A program made the position numbers and the translations under genes. The notes under the pieces are model-generated. The model did not search any database, was not told the origin of the DNA, and saw only the letters and a program-made list of their open reading frames with translations. Of a DNA stretch of 64,000 nt, positions 23,187-41,240 are shown piece after piece. Location of the stretch: assembly GCA_003344405.1 (NCBI GenBank), contig NOWV01000066.1:1-64000 (forward strand). Reading direction: 5' to 3'. Source of the stretch: Trichoplax sp. H2 (Eukaryota; Placozoa; Uniplacotomia; Trichoplacea). How positions within the stretch are numbered: position 1 is the stretch's first letter; each line of letters begins with the position of its first letter.

Positions 23187-23836
23187 ATTTCAAGTTGCAG
23201 CCAAGTTTAAAATATTGCTGAGATTAAAAATTAAGCGATAAATAGTTGTATCAATCGATGCCTGCATTATCAAATCCTAAACCTGTACGTCTTTAAGAAT
23301 ACACACTGAGTAATTTTTAAAGAATTTTACTTAAAGTGAGAGCTTAATCAATTAATAATAAAGTTTTGTTAATTAGTAAAATGAAAATTTGTTAAGCTGT
23401 AATATTGTGTTCAATATCGTAAAATAAGAGGCACTTGGTGCTAGATACGGTAGATACAGAATCTTCAAAGAGAGACGTATCCGCTATTAATTGTAATAAT
23501 TATATATTCTTTTCCTGGGGATTTATTAGGCTTTCGAAATATCGGGATAAAACGAGATCGAATAATAGAAGAATATGCTGCAGCACGTCCAATAGTCTGA
23601 AGGGCTGTGGTTACACTTGGCGTGCCTAAAATAGGATTGCCGAAAACTATTATTGCGGCATACCAAAAATGAAAGCACTACCAATAAGATCAATGTGTTC
23701 TAGTTTTACTCTACCACTTTAGCCAAGAATTCGAATTTTATGGACAGGTACTTTACATTGATTACAGATTTGGTACGGAAATAATATTTCATAAGTCACT
23801 TTCATTTATAAGTTGGTGCTTTTTTTTTTGAGTATG
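23187..23836. other. Spacer between relic and intact receptor
   Basis: Homologous to 18035-18822; a short plus-strand frame at 23435-23629 is not conserved there. No gene is supported. Confidence 0.6.
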
Positions 23837-24781
23837 TTAGCATTTTTTTAATAAAGCTATAAACTCTTGCCTTATATGATGATCAAATTTCAACAAGATC
23901 AATGGATTGACAGCAAATAACGATAGAGTTACCGCTATACCTAAATAGATTAAAATGTATAAGATATGACTTTCTAATGATACTTGATAAACTGTTTTTC
24001 GCGTTACAGCAGTGCCAATTAAGGTAGCAAAATGGGGCCAAGTAATTAATACGGTAGAAAGTGTTATGCTAATTAAAACTTTAGTAAATCGTTTCTTTTG
24101 CTTTTTTTGCATTTCTGCTCGTTTGGATACCATGCAACCCGGTCGGATATGATTCTTATGGATTGTAACTAATTTTATGTACATTACAGCCATGGTTGAA
24201 ACTGGAATAATGTATAGGATGAACGAAAATAGTATTTCCCATACAGCTACAGCCGGCGTAATATTCGTAAAATCACAGAAAGTCGTTGAATGTGAATAAG
24301 TAGAACCGTAAACCAAGACTGGCGATGTTGACGATATCGACGCTACACAAATGAATAATTCGCATACGACGAGAAATTGGATTTTATATTTTCGATAAAA
24401 CGGCGATAACGGTCTTGCAATAACGAAATAGCGATCAACACTAATTAATGTTAAGTTCATGATGGAAACTCCAAATGACGCAAAGGCAATAAATACAAAA
24501 ATTTTGCACATCAGCGACCCTTGATAAAGGTTTATATGGCTGAAAGTCATTAAGCTATAGCCAATAAAGAGTGTAATAGACGAAAGAGTATCGGATATTA
24601 CTGAAACGAGTATTAGACGATAGGTAGGTTTTTTAAAACAGTTTTTTGTTACCAACAGATAGGCAATCAGCATATTAAGAATCGAAGCGATGAAACATAC
24701 TGGAATAGCACATACAACTACATATTGATGTACTTCTAATCCGCTCCATCTTTGGGAAACATTAGCATTAGTATTGTTCAT
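23837..24781 (-). CDS. Class A (rhodopsin-like) GPCR with canonical DRY
   Basis: Intronless receptor of 314 residues and the only intact copy here that keeps D-R-Y (SVDRYFVIARPL). Other landmarks: N-terminal N-x-T; TM1 LNMLIAY; TM2 SVISD; LMCK Cys at TM3 paired with FCDF in loop 2; TM5 YIIPVSTMAVMY; a basic loop 3 with MQKKQKKRFTKV; TM6 ITWPHF (W and P adjacent); TM7 VNPLILLKFDHH (Leu for the NPxxY Tyr). The C-tail is short and ends in KKC, a possible lipidated cysteine as also seen in 6681-7625. It is the likely best representative of the ancestral state of the array. A plasma-membrane receptor by family; ligand unknown. Confidence 0.9.
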   Translation of the reverse strand: MNNTNANVSQRWSGLEVHQYVVVCAIPVCFIASILNMLIAYLLVTKNCFKKPTYRLILVSVISDTLSSITLFIGYSLMTFSHINLYQGSLMCKIFVFIAFASFGVSIMNLTLISVDRYFVIARPLSPFYRKYKIQFLVVCELFICVASISSTSPVLVYGSTYSHSTTFCDFTNITPAVAVWEILFSFILYIIPVSTMAVMYIKLVTIHKNHIRPGCMVSKRAEMQKKQKKRFTKVLISITLSTVLITWPHFATLIGTAVTRKTVYQVSLESHILYILIYLGIAVTLSLFAVNPLILLKFDHHIRQEFIALLKKC

Positions 24782-26460
24782 AATTCAAGATATACTTGAA
24801 TTGAAAATTCCTATGATGTTAAAAAGATTCTTACAAATTACAATCGATGTTTGAAGTTTTTTAAACGAAATCTTACAGTATTATATTTCCATATTCGATA
24901 ATAATCTAGCCATCAACAGTAAAAGAATATTAAAATTAACTAATAAGTCAATCTCTAACGTACGTTTTTTTCCTAATCTATTGTATTCAATTCACGATTT
25001 AAAAAGTTCTAGACAAATTCATGAATCAAGTAATGTAAAACTGGACATTCTTAGTTTAATTGTAGTATGAAATGAAAAAATAAAATTTAATAACACGCCT
25101 GATAATTATTATCATGACATCTAAACTAATTCTCATTGTTAAATAAACTACGAAGGATACTTTGTATTCTAAAATCTATTCTTTTATTCGTGGTTATGAA
25201 AAGTCGTACATTTACGACCAAAAGATTCTATAAGTACCCAAAGGTTAACCATATGGGTAGGATAGCGCATTAAATAACTTCGTTTTTAACTTGACTAAAC
25301 AGGACTATTGATAAATTACATTAATATAGGGATAAGACTTGCTGAAAATCAAGGAACGAAATTGCGTTTTCGAAAATTAAATCAATATCACCTAATATTC
25401 AATTGAGAAATTATTTTATCTTCCGTCGTAATTTTTACATGTTTAATGAGTCGGCATCATTATCGTTTATTATAATTGGTTAAATTTTCTTGCAATTAAT
25501 GCATTAAAACAATAGGTCAGCGTCAAATTACTGTAGATACTGACATGAAAATAACTGAATTCATTGTTTTAAAAATTTCTAAATTCTTTATATAATTTAT
25601 ACGTATACTATTACTACTATTGATTAATGTATAAAAGGAGCCAAATTATATTTGTATCGGCGCCCGTATCAACAGTAATAAATATGGCACTTTATAGGCA
25701 TTTTAAAATTAAATTCCTATGGTGTTCAAAAAGATAGCAGATTCTCATGTTCACGCTTGTTGTGTATGTATGTATATATATATAAAAAATCGGTTCCTTG
25801 ATTGCACTCGTATAAAAATTGGCGATGACCTTTTCCCATAGTTTATGGTAATCTTACGTTGATAGTGGGTACCGTATTTAATTTACATGGTTAGTATCAT
25901 ATGAACTTCTTTGGATATGGTATCGTATCAATTATAGTTTTTTAAATTTCAAGTTGTAGTCAGTTCAATAATTCATTTATACATCCTTCTACTCGTTTAC
26001 ACTTAAGCTCGAAATACTATGTTCTCTAGGATAACATATTATAAAATTGCATACTTTTTATTTTAAAGTAAGATTTTCAATCTATGAATAGTACAGCTTA
26101 TTAAGTTATTCAATTTAACTTTTATAATACAGTAAAGTTCTATAAATAAGCAAAAATATACATCTATAATACATGCAGCTGTTCGACTCTGTAACTGTAT
26201 GTAAATATATACAGTATGTACAGTAAATCTGCCAAATCATGGTAATGTGCCGTAACATACACTTAGTGTAGTTCAACCAGGATTACTTGGAACTATTATT
26301 ACGGTATGCCAAAAATGAAAGAACTACTAACAAGATCAATCTTTTATAATATCACGCTCCAATTTAGTCAAGAATTCCGATTTTATTAGCGATAATAAAG
26401 ATTATAAATTTGGTACGCAAATAATGTTCATTCGTTACTTTTATTTATGTACTAGTGTTT
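24782..26460. other. Receptor-unit 5' flank and spacer
   Basis: Homologous to 19777-21400 with deletions. Contains a TGTATGTATATATATATA dinucleotide tract near 25765. No gene was seen. Confidence 0.55.
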
Positions 26461-26612
26461 TTTTTTTAAGTACGTAAGCACATTTTAAACAGTTATAAAT
26501 TCTTGCCTGATATTATAATCAAATTTCAACCAAATCAATGGATTCATAGCAAATAACGACAGAGTTACTGTTGTAACTAAATAGATTAAAATAGATAGGG
26601 TATAACTTTCTA
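26461..26612 (-). pseudogene. GPCR scar: TM7/C-tail fused to 5' flank
   Basis: Homologous to the last about 150 bases of the receptor genes (C-tail, the NP region of TM7 and the CTTTCTAATG element). At 26611-26618 the sequence switches to what normally lies upstream of the start codon (GATGCTTGAAGTCTTGTAAACG; compare 19840-19865 and 24843-24870). The roughly 800 bases of gene between are gone, as expected from one internal deletion. The tract TAATGCGAT at the junction may be the microhomology used. Confidence 0.7.
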
Positions 26613-26989
26613 ATGCGATGCTTGAAGTCTTGTAAACGAAATCTTACAGTATTATATCTTAATATTAGACGATAATAAAGTCATCAATCGAAAGCAGAGT
26701 ATGAAGATTAAGTTACAAGTCAATGTCTAATATACTTTTTTTTCTGTAATCATCTGCCGTATTTAATTAACATTTAAAAAAGTTATAGATAAATTCATTA
26801 ATCAAGTAATACAAAACTGGATATTCTCAGTTTAATTATGGTATGGAATAAATCAAAACTTAATAATACGTCCGAGAATTATTATCATAATATATCGAAA
26901 CTAATTCTCTTTGTTAAATAAACAACGAAGGATACTTTGTATTCTAAAATCTATTCTTTTATTTGTGCTAGTTCATTGCCCGCTACCTT
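26613..26989. other. Right edge of receptor array
   Basis: 5' flank of the deleted receptor copy, related to 19840-20170 and 24850-25170. Array homology ends near 26965, where the satellite begins. Confidence 0.6.
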
Positions 26990-28200
26990 GCTATAGTATA
27001 GTCTTGTCTATTTGTGGAAAGACCTGGCTCATAATTTGATGAGCAATTATGGTCGCTGAGATTGGAAAGTTTGCATTTATCCGTCAATGGGAATATTACT
27101 TTGCGACCAGCGATCATTGTACCATGGACTACTAAAATATTTCCGCTTTGGTACAGTAGTCCCTGACCTGACAGTGTATGATATGGTACACCATAGTGTC
27201 GTCTTGCTTAGTTGTAGAAAGACCTGGCTCATAATTTGATGAGCATTATGGTCGCTGAGATTGGAAAGTTTGCATTTATCCGTCAATCGGAATATCACTC
27301 GCGACCAGAGATCATTGTACCAGGAATCAACTAAAAGTTTCTGCTTCGGTACAGTAGTCCCTAACCTGATATTGTATGATATGGTACACTATAGTGTCTT
27401 CTTGCTTAGTTGTAGAAAGATCTAGCTCATAATTTGATGAGCAATTATGGTTGCTGAGATTGGAAAGTTTGCATTTATCCGTCAATCGGAATATCACTCG
27501 CGACCAGCGATCATTGTACCAGGAATCAACTAAAAAGTTTCTGTTTTGGTACAGTAGTCCCTGACCTAACAGTGTATGATATGGTACACTATAGTATTGT
27601 CTTGCTTAGTTGTAGAAAGACCTGGTTCATAATTTGATGAGCAATTATGGTCGCTGAGATTGGAAAGTTTGCATTTATCCGTCAATGGGAATATTACTTT
27701 ACGACCAGCGATCATTGTACCAGGAATCAACTAAAAAGTTTCTGCTTCGGTACAGTAGTCCCTAACCTGACAGTGTATGATATGGTACACTATAGTGTCT
27801 TCTTGCTTAGTTGTAGAAAGATCTGGCTCATAATTTGATGAGCAATTATGGTTGCTGAGATTGGAAAGTTTGCATTTATCCGTCAATCGGAATATCACTC
27901 GCGACCAGCGATCATTGTACCAGGGACTACTAAAAAGTTTCTGTTTTGGTACGGTAGTCCCTGACCTGATATTGTATGATATGTTACACTATAGTATCGT
28001 CTTGCTTAGTTGCAGAAAGACCTGGCTCATAATTTGATGAGCAATTATGGTCGCTGAGATTGGAAAGTTTGCATTTATCCGTCGATGGGAAATATTCCCG
28101 TGAGATCAGAGACCATCGTAGTGGGACAACTATAAAGGTTCCGTTTTAGTCGTCCTTGCCTATACAGTGTACAGTACACAAGACATTTTCGTGATACAGT
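26990..28200. repeat. Tandem repeat, 200-bp period, about six copies
   Basis: The motif GACCTGGCTCATAATTTGAT (or one-base variants) starts at 27021, 27221, 27419, 27619, 27820 and 28019, i.e. spacings of 200, 198, 200, 201 and 199. Units also share GCTGAGATTGGAAAG, CGACCAGCGATCATTGTACC and GACAGTGTATGATATGG. The last unit decays after 28090. Several 60-75 codon frames on both strands inside it are by-products of the repeat. It lies between the receptor array and the WDR55 gene. Confidence 0.9.
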
Positions 28201-28512
28201 ATGGATCGTACTATGGTATGGAACAGTAGAGTATTGTCCTGTATGAAACTGCTGATGCAGATTTGACGTTCGCAGAGTAGAACAATTTTTCATAGTCATT
28301 GCAGTCTAGTGTTGTATTCGGCTCAATTTTACCAGTGAAATTGGTGTAAAGGAAAGAGAAATCATAACGCTACTGGTTCCACCAGTCTATTGCAGGTTTT
28401 CATAGGATACAGTATAGGATGCTCACTCCACTACAATACAGTAATGTCCTATACTGGCAGCCAAGCATTTCCACTTTCCCTTCCACGATCTCAAGGCATT
28501 AACGAGCTAACG

Positions 28513-31227
28513 ATGGAGGGCCTAGACAAGAAGAAGACCTTCAAGCGAAGAGCTAGGAATGATGATGTATGAAATATAGAATACTTTCAAGTTGTTGTCT
28601 ATTTTCAACTTGAAATCGTTATGATTAGGCAGACCTCTTACCATGCTTTTCTTTCTATTGATCAATGCTACATGTCAATGTCGATGCTGGCAGGAGTCGG
28701 ACGATCATGGAGGGCAAATGGTACCGCCTGATATCGAATTTCCTCATCCAATATTTGATATTAATTTTCATCCAGTACAGCCAATGATTGCTGCTGGCCT
28801 GATAGATGGTTCTGTTCGAATGTAATGCCAATAAATAGTCACTTCGTTAGAAAGATGCAATGCCTGTTACATCGATGATAATCATTCTTATTGGAGAACT
28901 GCTTTAGTACACGCCTGATACGTTACATTTGCAATGCGACAAGAAAATGTGCCTTAAACTGCTTGGACGACACTCATTTCATGCTAAAAGTCATATTCAT
29001 ACGTATTTTTACTTGCATAACCAACGTTTACTTGACCGTTGTTGCAGGCTTTCTGTAGCACTGTTGAAGGATGTTGATAGGAGTAATTACCTAATTTTTC
29101 TTAATACAGGATAAACCATTCAATCTTGTTCATGATAGACCACGGCTTTTAGTCACTCTGACTGGGGTTATTTCTTGCAAATTCACCCAACTTTTGATAA
29201 CAATTTTTATAATGATATCAATTATCCCCTGGTAATTATCATAGCGTTGAGTTGAGTTATTGAACCTTTTACAATCCTTTATAACACTGTTATGCTACTG
29301 GCATTCTAAAAACTGCTTGCTTCTTCATCTCACATATACTGTACAGTGTATATGCATAAGGGTTTTTACTGCACTGCTGCTTACATGTCACAGCATATGA
29401 TCTACAAAATTAAATGATTCACTTTTGATGTCTCAAAATTAAAATGCGTTGGCTTTATTCGTTACAGATATTCTTATTCTGTGGATGGTAACAAACTCTT
29501 GCATCAATTTGATCATCATAAAAAGTCATGCAGAGCTGTTACATTCTCCTTGGATGGTCAATGTATGTTATTACCATTGAAGTTCATTAGTGGATTATGA
29601 ATTTTGCTAATATTAATAATTAGGTATTGAAGCTGACTTAATCTCGCAATTAGCTCTGAATACTGCATCCAAAGATAAATCGATATGCCTGGTCAATATA
29701 GAAACCGGAAAAGTTCATCTCAGCTTCTTAAAAGCGCATTCGTAAGCCTGTCCCTGATACTACCTTCGTTTCGATTATTTGTCGTATATAAATATAGATT
29801 AATAAGCGTTTCATATGTATTCATTTCAGATCACCGATATATACCATGCGAACTATAGAAGAGCATTTAATAGCCAGTGGTGATGATGACGGTTTCGTGA
29901 AGGTTATGAACCGTATTCTTATTCTTAAGTTGCAGCTTTTCAATGTTATGATGCTGTCAAAAATTCAATAAATCAAGTTGTTAAAATTTTGTAAACCGTA
30001 GTAATTTACTCGTATGTACAGTATCTAAAATATGCGGAATAGTTACGTTACCTACACTTATATGTATGTAGTTACAAATTTGCATTGAAACTTTTACAGC
30101 TTGAGCAGTATTCTACTTCTTTTTTCGTAGATCATGCAATCTAATGACATCGTGCACTACTCGTATTACACCATTTTAATCTATTTCGGTTCAAGCAGCC
30201 TCATGAATGTACAGTATTGACACTAATGTAGCTAATTTTGTTATAATAAATAGCAGGTATGGGACTTAAGAAAAAAAGGCAAATGCATCATGGAAGTCAA
30301 AGAAAACAATGATTTCATTGCCGATTTCGATTATGTTGGTAATAGTAAAACACTCCTTGCTGCCAGGTATTGTATAAAAGGAGTGGCAAATTTGAAGTTA
30401 AAATGCCTTTCGATAACTAATTTTATAATCAACGTTTTATTATCAATAGTGGAGATGGCGTACTATCAGTCTTTCATGTAGGTCAGAGGAAGTTAATTGA
30501 AAAATCGGATAATCAAGAATCTGAATTACTTTGTGTATCTGTTATTAAGGTAGTTTAAAGCTAGTTCATTTATGTTGTTGAAAATCTTGTATGTTCACTG
30601 CAAGAGTGTGTTTCTGTTAGTTAATTTCTAAAGCTGAGCTTGCACCTTTACATATGTTATTCTTATTTCGCATTTCATTTTTTAAATTAAGGGTGGTCAC
30701 AAGGTCGTGTGTGGAACAGGAGATGGCATTATCAATATTTATTCATGGGATCAATGGGGTGACATGAGCGATCGATTCCCGGGACATCCGATGTCCGTTG
30801 ATACTTGCACAAAAATATCTGAAAATGTAATTTGCACTGGTTCTATGGATGGTATGATAAGGTAGACAGGCTAAATGTTGCTGGCGTTGTTGTTACTAAC
30901 ATTGTCTTCGATCTTATTTTTAATTATACGTATGCCCTCGATTGTTCTTGTGCTTGTAATTATAGAGCTGTGAGTATACATCCGAATCGATTACTTGGTG
31001 TCCTTGGAGATCATGGAGACTTTCCAATAGAGAAATTACGAGTATCCAATTTCAACCTACTTGCTAGTTGCGCACATGACGCTAAAATTAAGTTTTGGGA
31101 TACGGCAAATTTTACAAATTCAACACTTAGCCACGAAAATAGTCAAGAATTTACTAAGAAATTTAGCAAGAAAGCAAAAAAGAATAAGAATGAATCTCTT
31201 CGTGCGGATTTTTTTTCCGATTTATAA
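28513..31227 (+). CDS. WDR55: WDR55 orthologue, nine-exon WD40 protein
   Basis: Exons 28513-28566, 28694-28821, 29468-29562, 29654-29741, 29830-29902, 30257-30366, 30450-30549, 30692-30861 and 30966-31227 join in frame with GT-AG borders to 359 codons plus stop (human protein 383). Diagnostic matches to human WDR55: KSCRAVTFSLDGQ, TASKDKSI, ASGDDDGFVKVWDLRKKG, SGDGVLSVF, ICTGSMDGMIRAVSIHPNR and AHDAKIKFWD, then a basic tail ending ADFFSDL like the human DDFFAGL. The family forms a WD40 propeller in the nucleolus and acts in ribosomal RNA processing (known in vertebrates; yeast Jip5). The N-terminus is uncertain: an in-frame ATG at 28444 would add 23 residues, while 28513 gives MEGLDKKKTF. Converges with CYFIP. 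Confidence 0.93.
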
Positions 31228-31233
31228 TTTATT
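31228..31233 (-). terminator. Possible poly(A) signal of CYFIP
   Basis: AATAAA on the minus strand, 282 bases past the CYFIP stop and immediately beside the WDR55 stop codon. Use is inferred. Confidence 0.35.
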
Positions 31234-31343
31234 CATTTTTTGACATATAGTGGTAAAATTTTATCAATGTACATATTCCATACACATATTATATATATTT
31301 TCATTTGTCTTTTAATTAATTAGTTCCTTGGATCAAAAATTTA

Positions 31344-31349
31344 AATAAA
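31344..31349 (+). terminator. Possible poly(A) signal of WDR55
   Basis: AATAAA on the plus strand, 117 bases after the WDR55 stop. If both this and the signal at 31228 are used, the two transcripts overlap tail to tail by 100 bases or more. Confidence 0.4.
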
Positions 31350-31514
31350 AAATATTTGCATATGAAAAAAATGCCTACCCGCAAAATAATAATTAAAATG
31401 AATTTGCAAATAGTGTCAGATACTATTCGATCATTGGAGTAGTGTTAGGGTTAGGAGCTAGGACAGCATGAATTTTTTTGTTGCTGAATCATGATTAACA
31501 TTAATAACCAACAT

Positions 31515-39746
<8,232 letters not shown>

Positions 39747-40754
39747 CAGTGATGCACGACGTTGGCTTCACTCGCTTTTGCCTGTCGATCACCGGGGTGT
39801 CGTTCACCAGGGGGGGTGAGATTTGCGTTTTGCCTCAGCGCGGCTTTCCCCTTTTCTGAAGGTCCGCATATAGGGTGAATTTACTCTTGATGGTACAACA
39901 CTCAGTAAGGCGATTATGGCGTGCTTGAAACAGCCTCTAGACTCCGATCCACTAAAGCGTCCAGTGTCCAGCGTCCAGTGTACAGTGTATAGTCTACAGT
40001 GTACAGTATAGTGTACAGTGTATAGTCTACAGTGTACAGTATAGTGTACCGTACTGTACAGTGCAGCGTACAGAAATTCTATACAGATTTAATAAGGCGA
40101 TTATGGCGTGCTTGAAACAGCCGCTAGACTCCGATCCGATACAGCGTCCAGTGTACAGTACAGTACAACGACAGTGTACTGTACAGTGTACAGTGTACTG
40201 TACACTCACTGAGTAACAGTACAGTACTGTACACTGTACCGTACAGCCTTCAGGTCTAGCACAGCGTGTAGAAATTCTATTCAGATTTTTCCAAATGAAA
40301 TAAAAGTGTAAAAATGGATGGATTCTATTGAGTTTGGCCATAAATTGATAGGCCTTTCTCTTTCTACATGTATAAAATTGGAAGAATTTTGCTGCAAAAA
40401 TCTGAATGAAAGTACAGTATGCACCCACTTCTCTAAAAGAAATTCTACAGTACTGTACACGCTGTACAGTACTGTACTGTACAGTACAGTCACTGTGCAC
40501 GATGCACTGTGCATTGTGCATTACTTTCGCTTGAAGCGGATGGCGTGTCGTACGGACGGAAAGTTTTCTCCTGTTACGATGAATGACGGTCAACTTTACC
40601 AGTGTTTATGTTTTTACGGGCAATGTTATCAAATTCGATGAAATTGTACTTATTTACTGCGCATTTAGGCCCAATTTATCGGTTTGGAAAAGGATCGTAG
40701 CCTATGAAAAATCTGCTGTCTACCATGCATTTACAAGCGTATTGGATACTGTAC
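39747..40754. repeat. TGTAC-palindrome zone upstream of CYFIP
   Basis: Bases 39960-40260 and 40440-40520 are dense in overlapping TGTACAGTGTACAGT and TACTGTACAGTAC, which are self-complementary. A further direct repeat, GGCGATTATGGCGTGCTTGA, occurs at about 39912 and 40095. Long frames here (up to 188 codons on the minus strand) have a biased Cys/Val/Tyr composition dictated by the repeat. The CYFIP promoter should lie within or beside this zone, but no defined element was recognised. Confidence 0.7.
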
Positions 40755-41240
40755 TTTCAGTTAATAAACTATTCCCCAAGTCGATGACCACTAAAGATCG
40801 AATGAAAGATGTAAATTTATTAATTTATATCGTACTTTACCTGTACCTGTACTGTGCTTTCAGTTAATCAACTACTCCCCTAGTCGATGACCACTAAAGA
40901 TCCAATAAGAGATGTAAATTTATTAATTTATATCGTACTTTACCTGTACCTGTACTGTACTTTCAGCCAATCAACTACTCCCCAAGTTGATGATCACTGA
41001 AGATCCAATAAGACATGTAAAATTGATGAATATCGTTCTTTACCGATACCTGAACTGTACTTTCAGCCAATCAACTACTCCCCAAGTTGATGATCACTGA
41101 AGATCCAACAAGACATGTAAAATTGATGAATATCGTTCTTTACCTATACCTGTACTGTACTTTCAGCCAATCAACTACTCCCCAAGTTGATGATCACTGA
41201 AGATCCAATAAGATATGTAAATTGATGAATATCGCTCTTA
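40755..41240. repeat. Tandem repeat, 100-103 bp period, five copies
   Basis: TTTCAG(T/C)(T/C)AAT starts at 40755, 40858, 40961, 41061 and 41161. Units share TCAACTACTCCCC, GATCCAATAAGA and CCTGTACTGTAC. The first two copies resemble each other and so do the last three, showing stepwise amplification. Confidence 0.88.

Noticed and set aside
6681-24781. Receptors as opsins or placopsins
   Set aside because: No Lys stands six residues before the TM7 N-P (Leu in the first gene), and no other opsin signature is visible.
26990-28200. Possible CRISPR-like array
   Set aside because: Units of 200 bp with no short repeat/unique spacer structure, in eukaryotic DNA. It is an ordinary satellite.
27077-28299. 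Several 60-75 codon frames on both strands in the 200-bp satellite
   Set aside because: They recur with the repeat period and change frame between units; they carry no protein signature.
40027-40641. Long frames on both strands (up to 188 codons) upstream of CYFIP
   Set aside because: They follow the TGTACAGT repeats and have the resulting Cys/Val/Tyr-rich, repetitive composition; there is no splice context and no family match.
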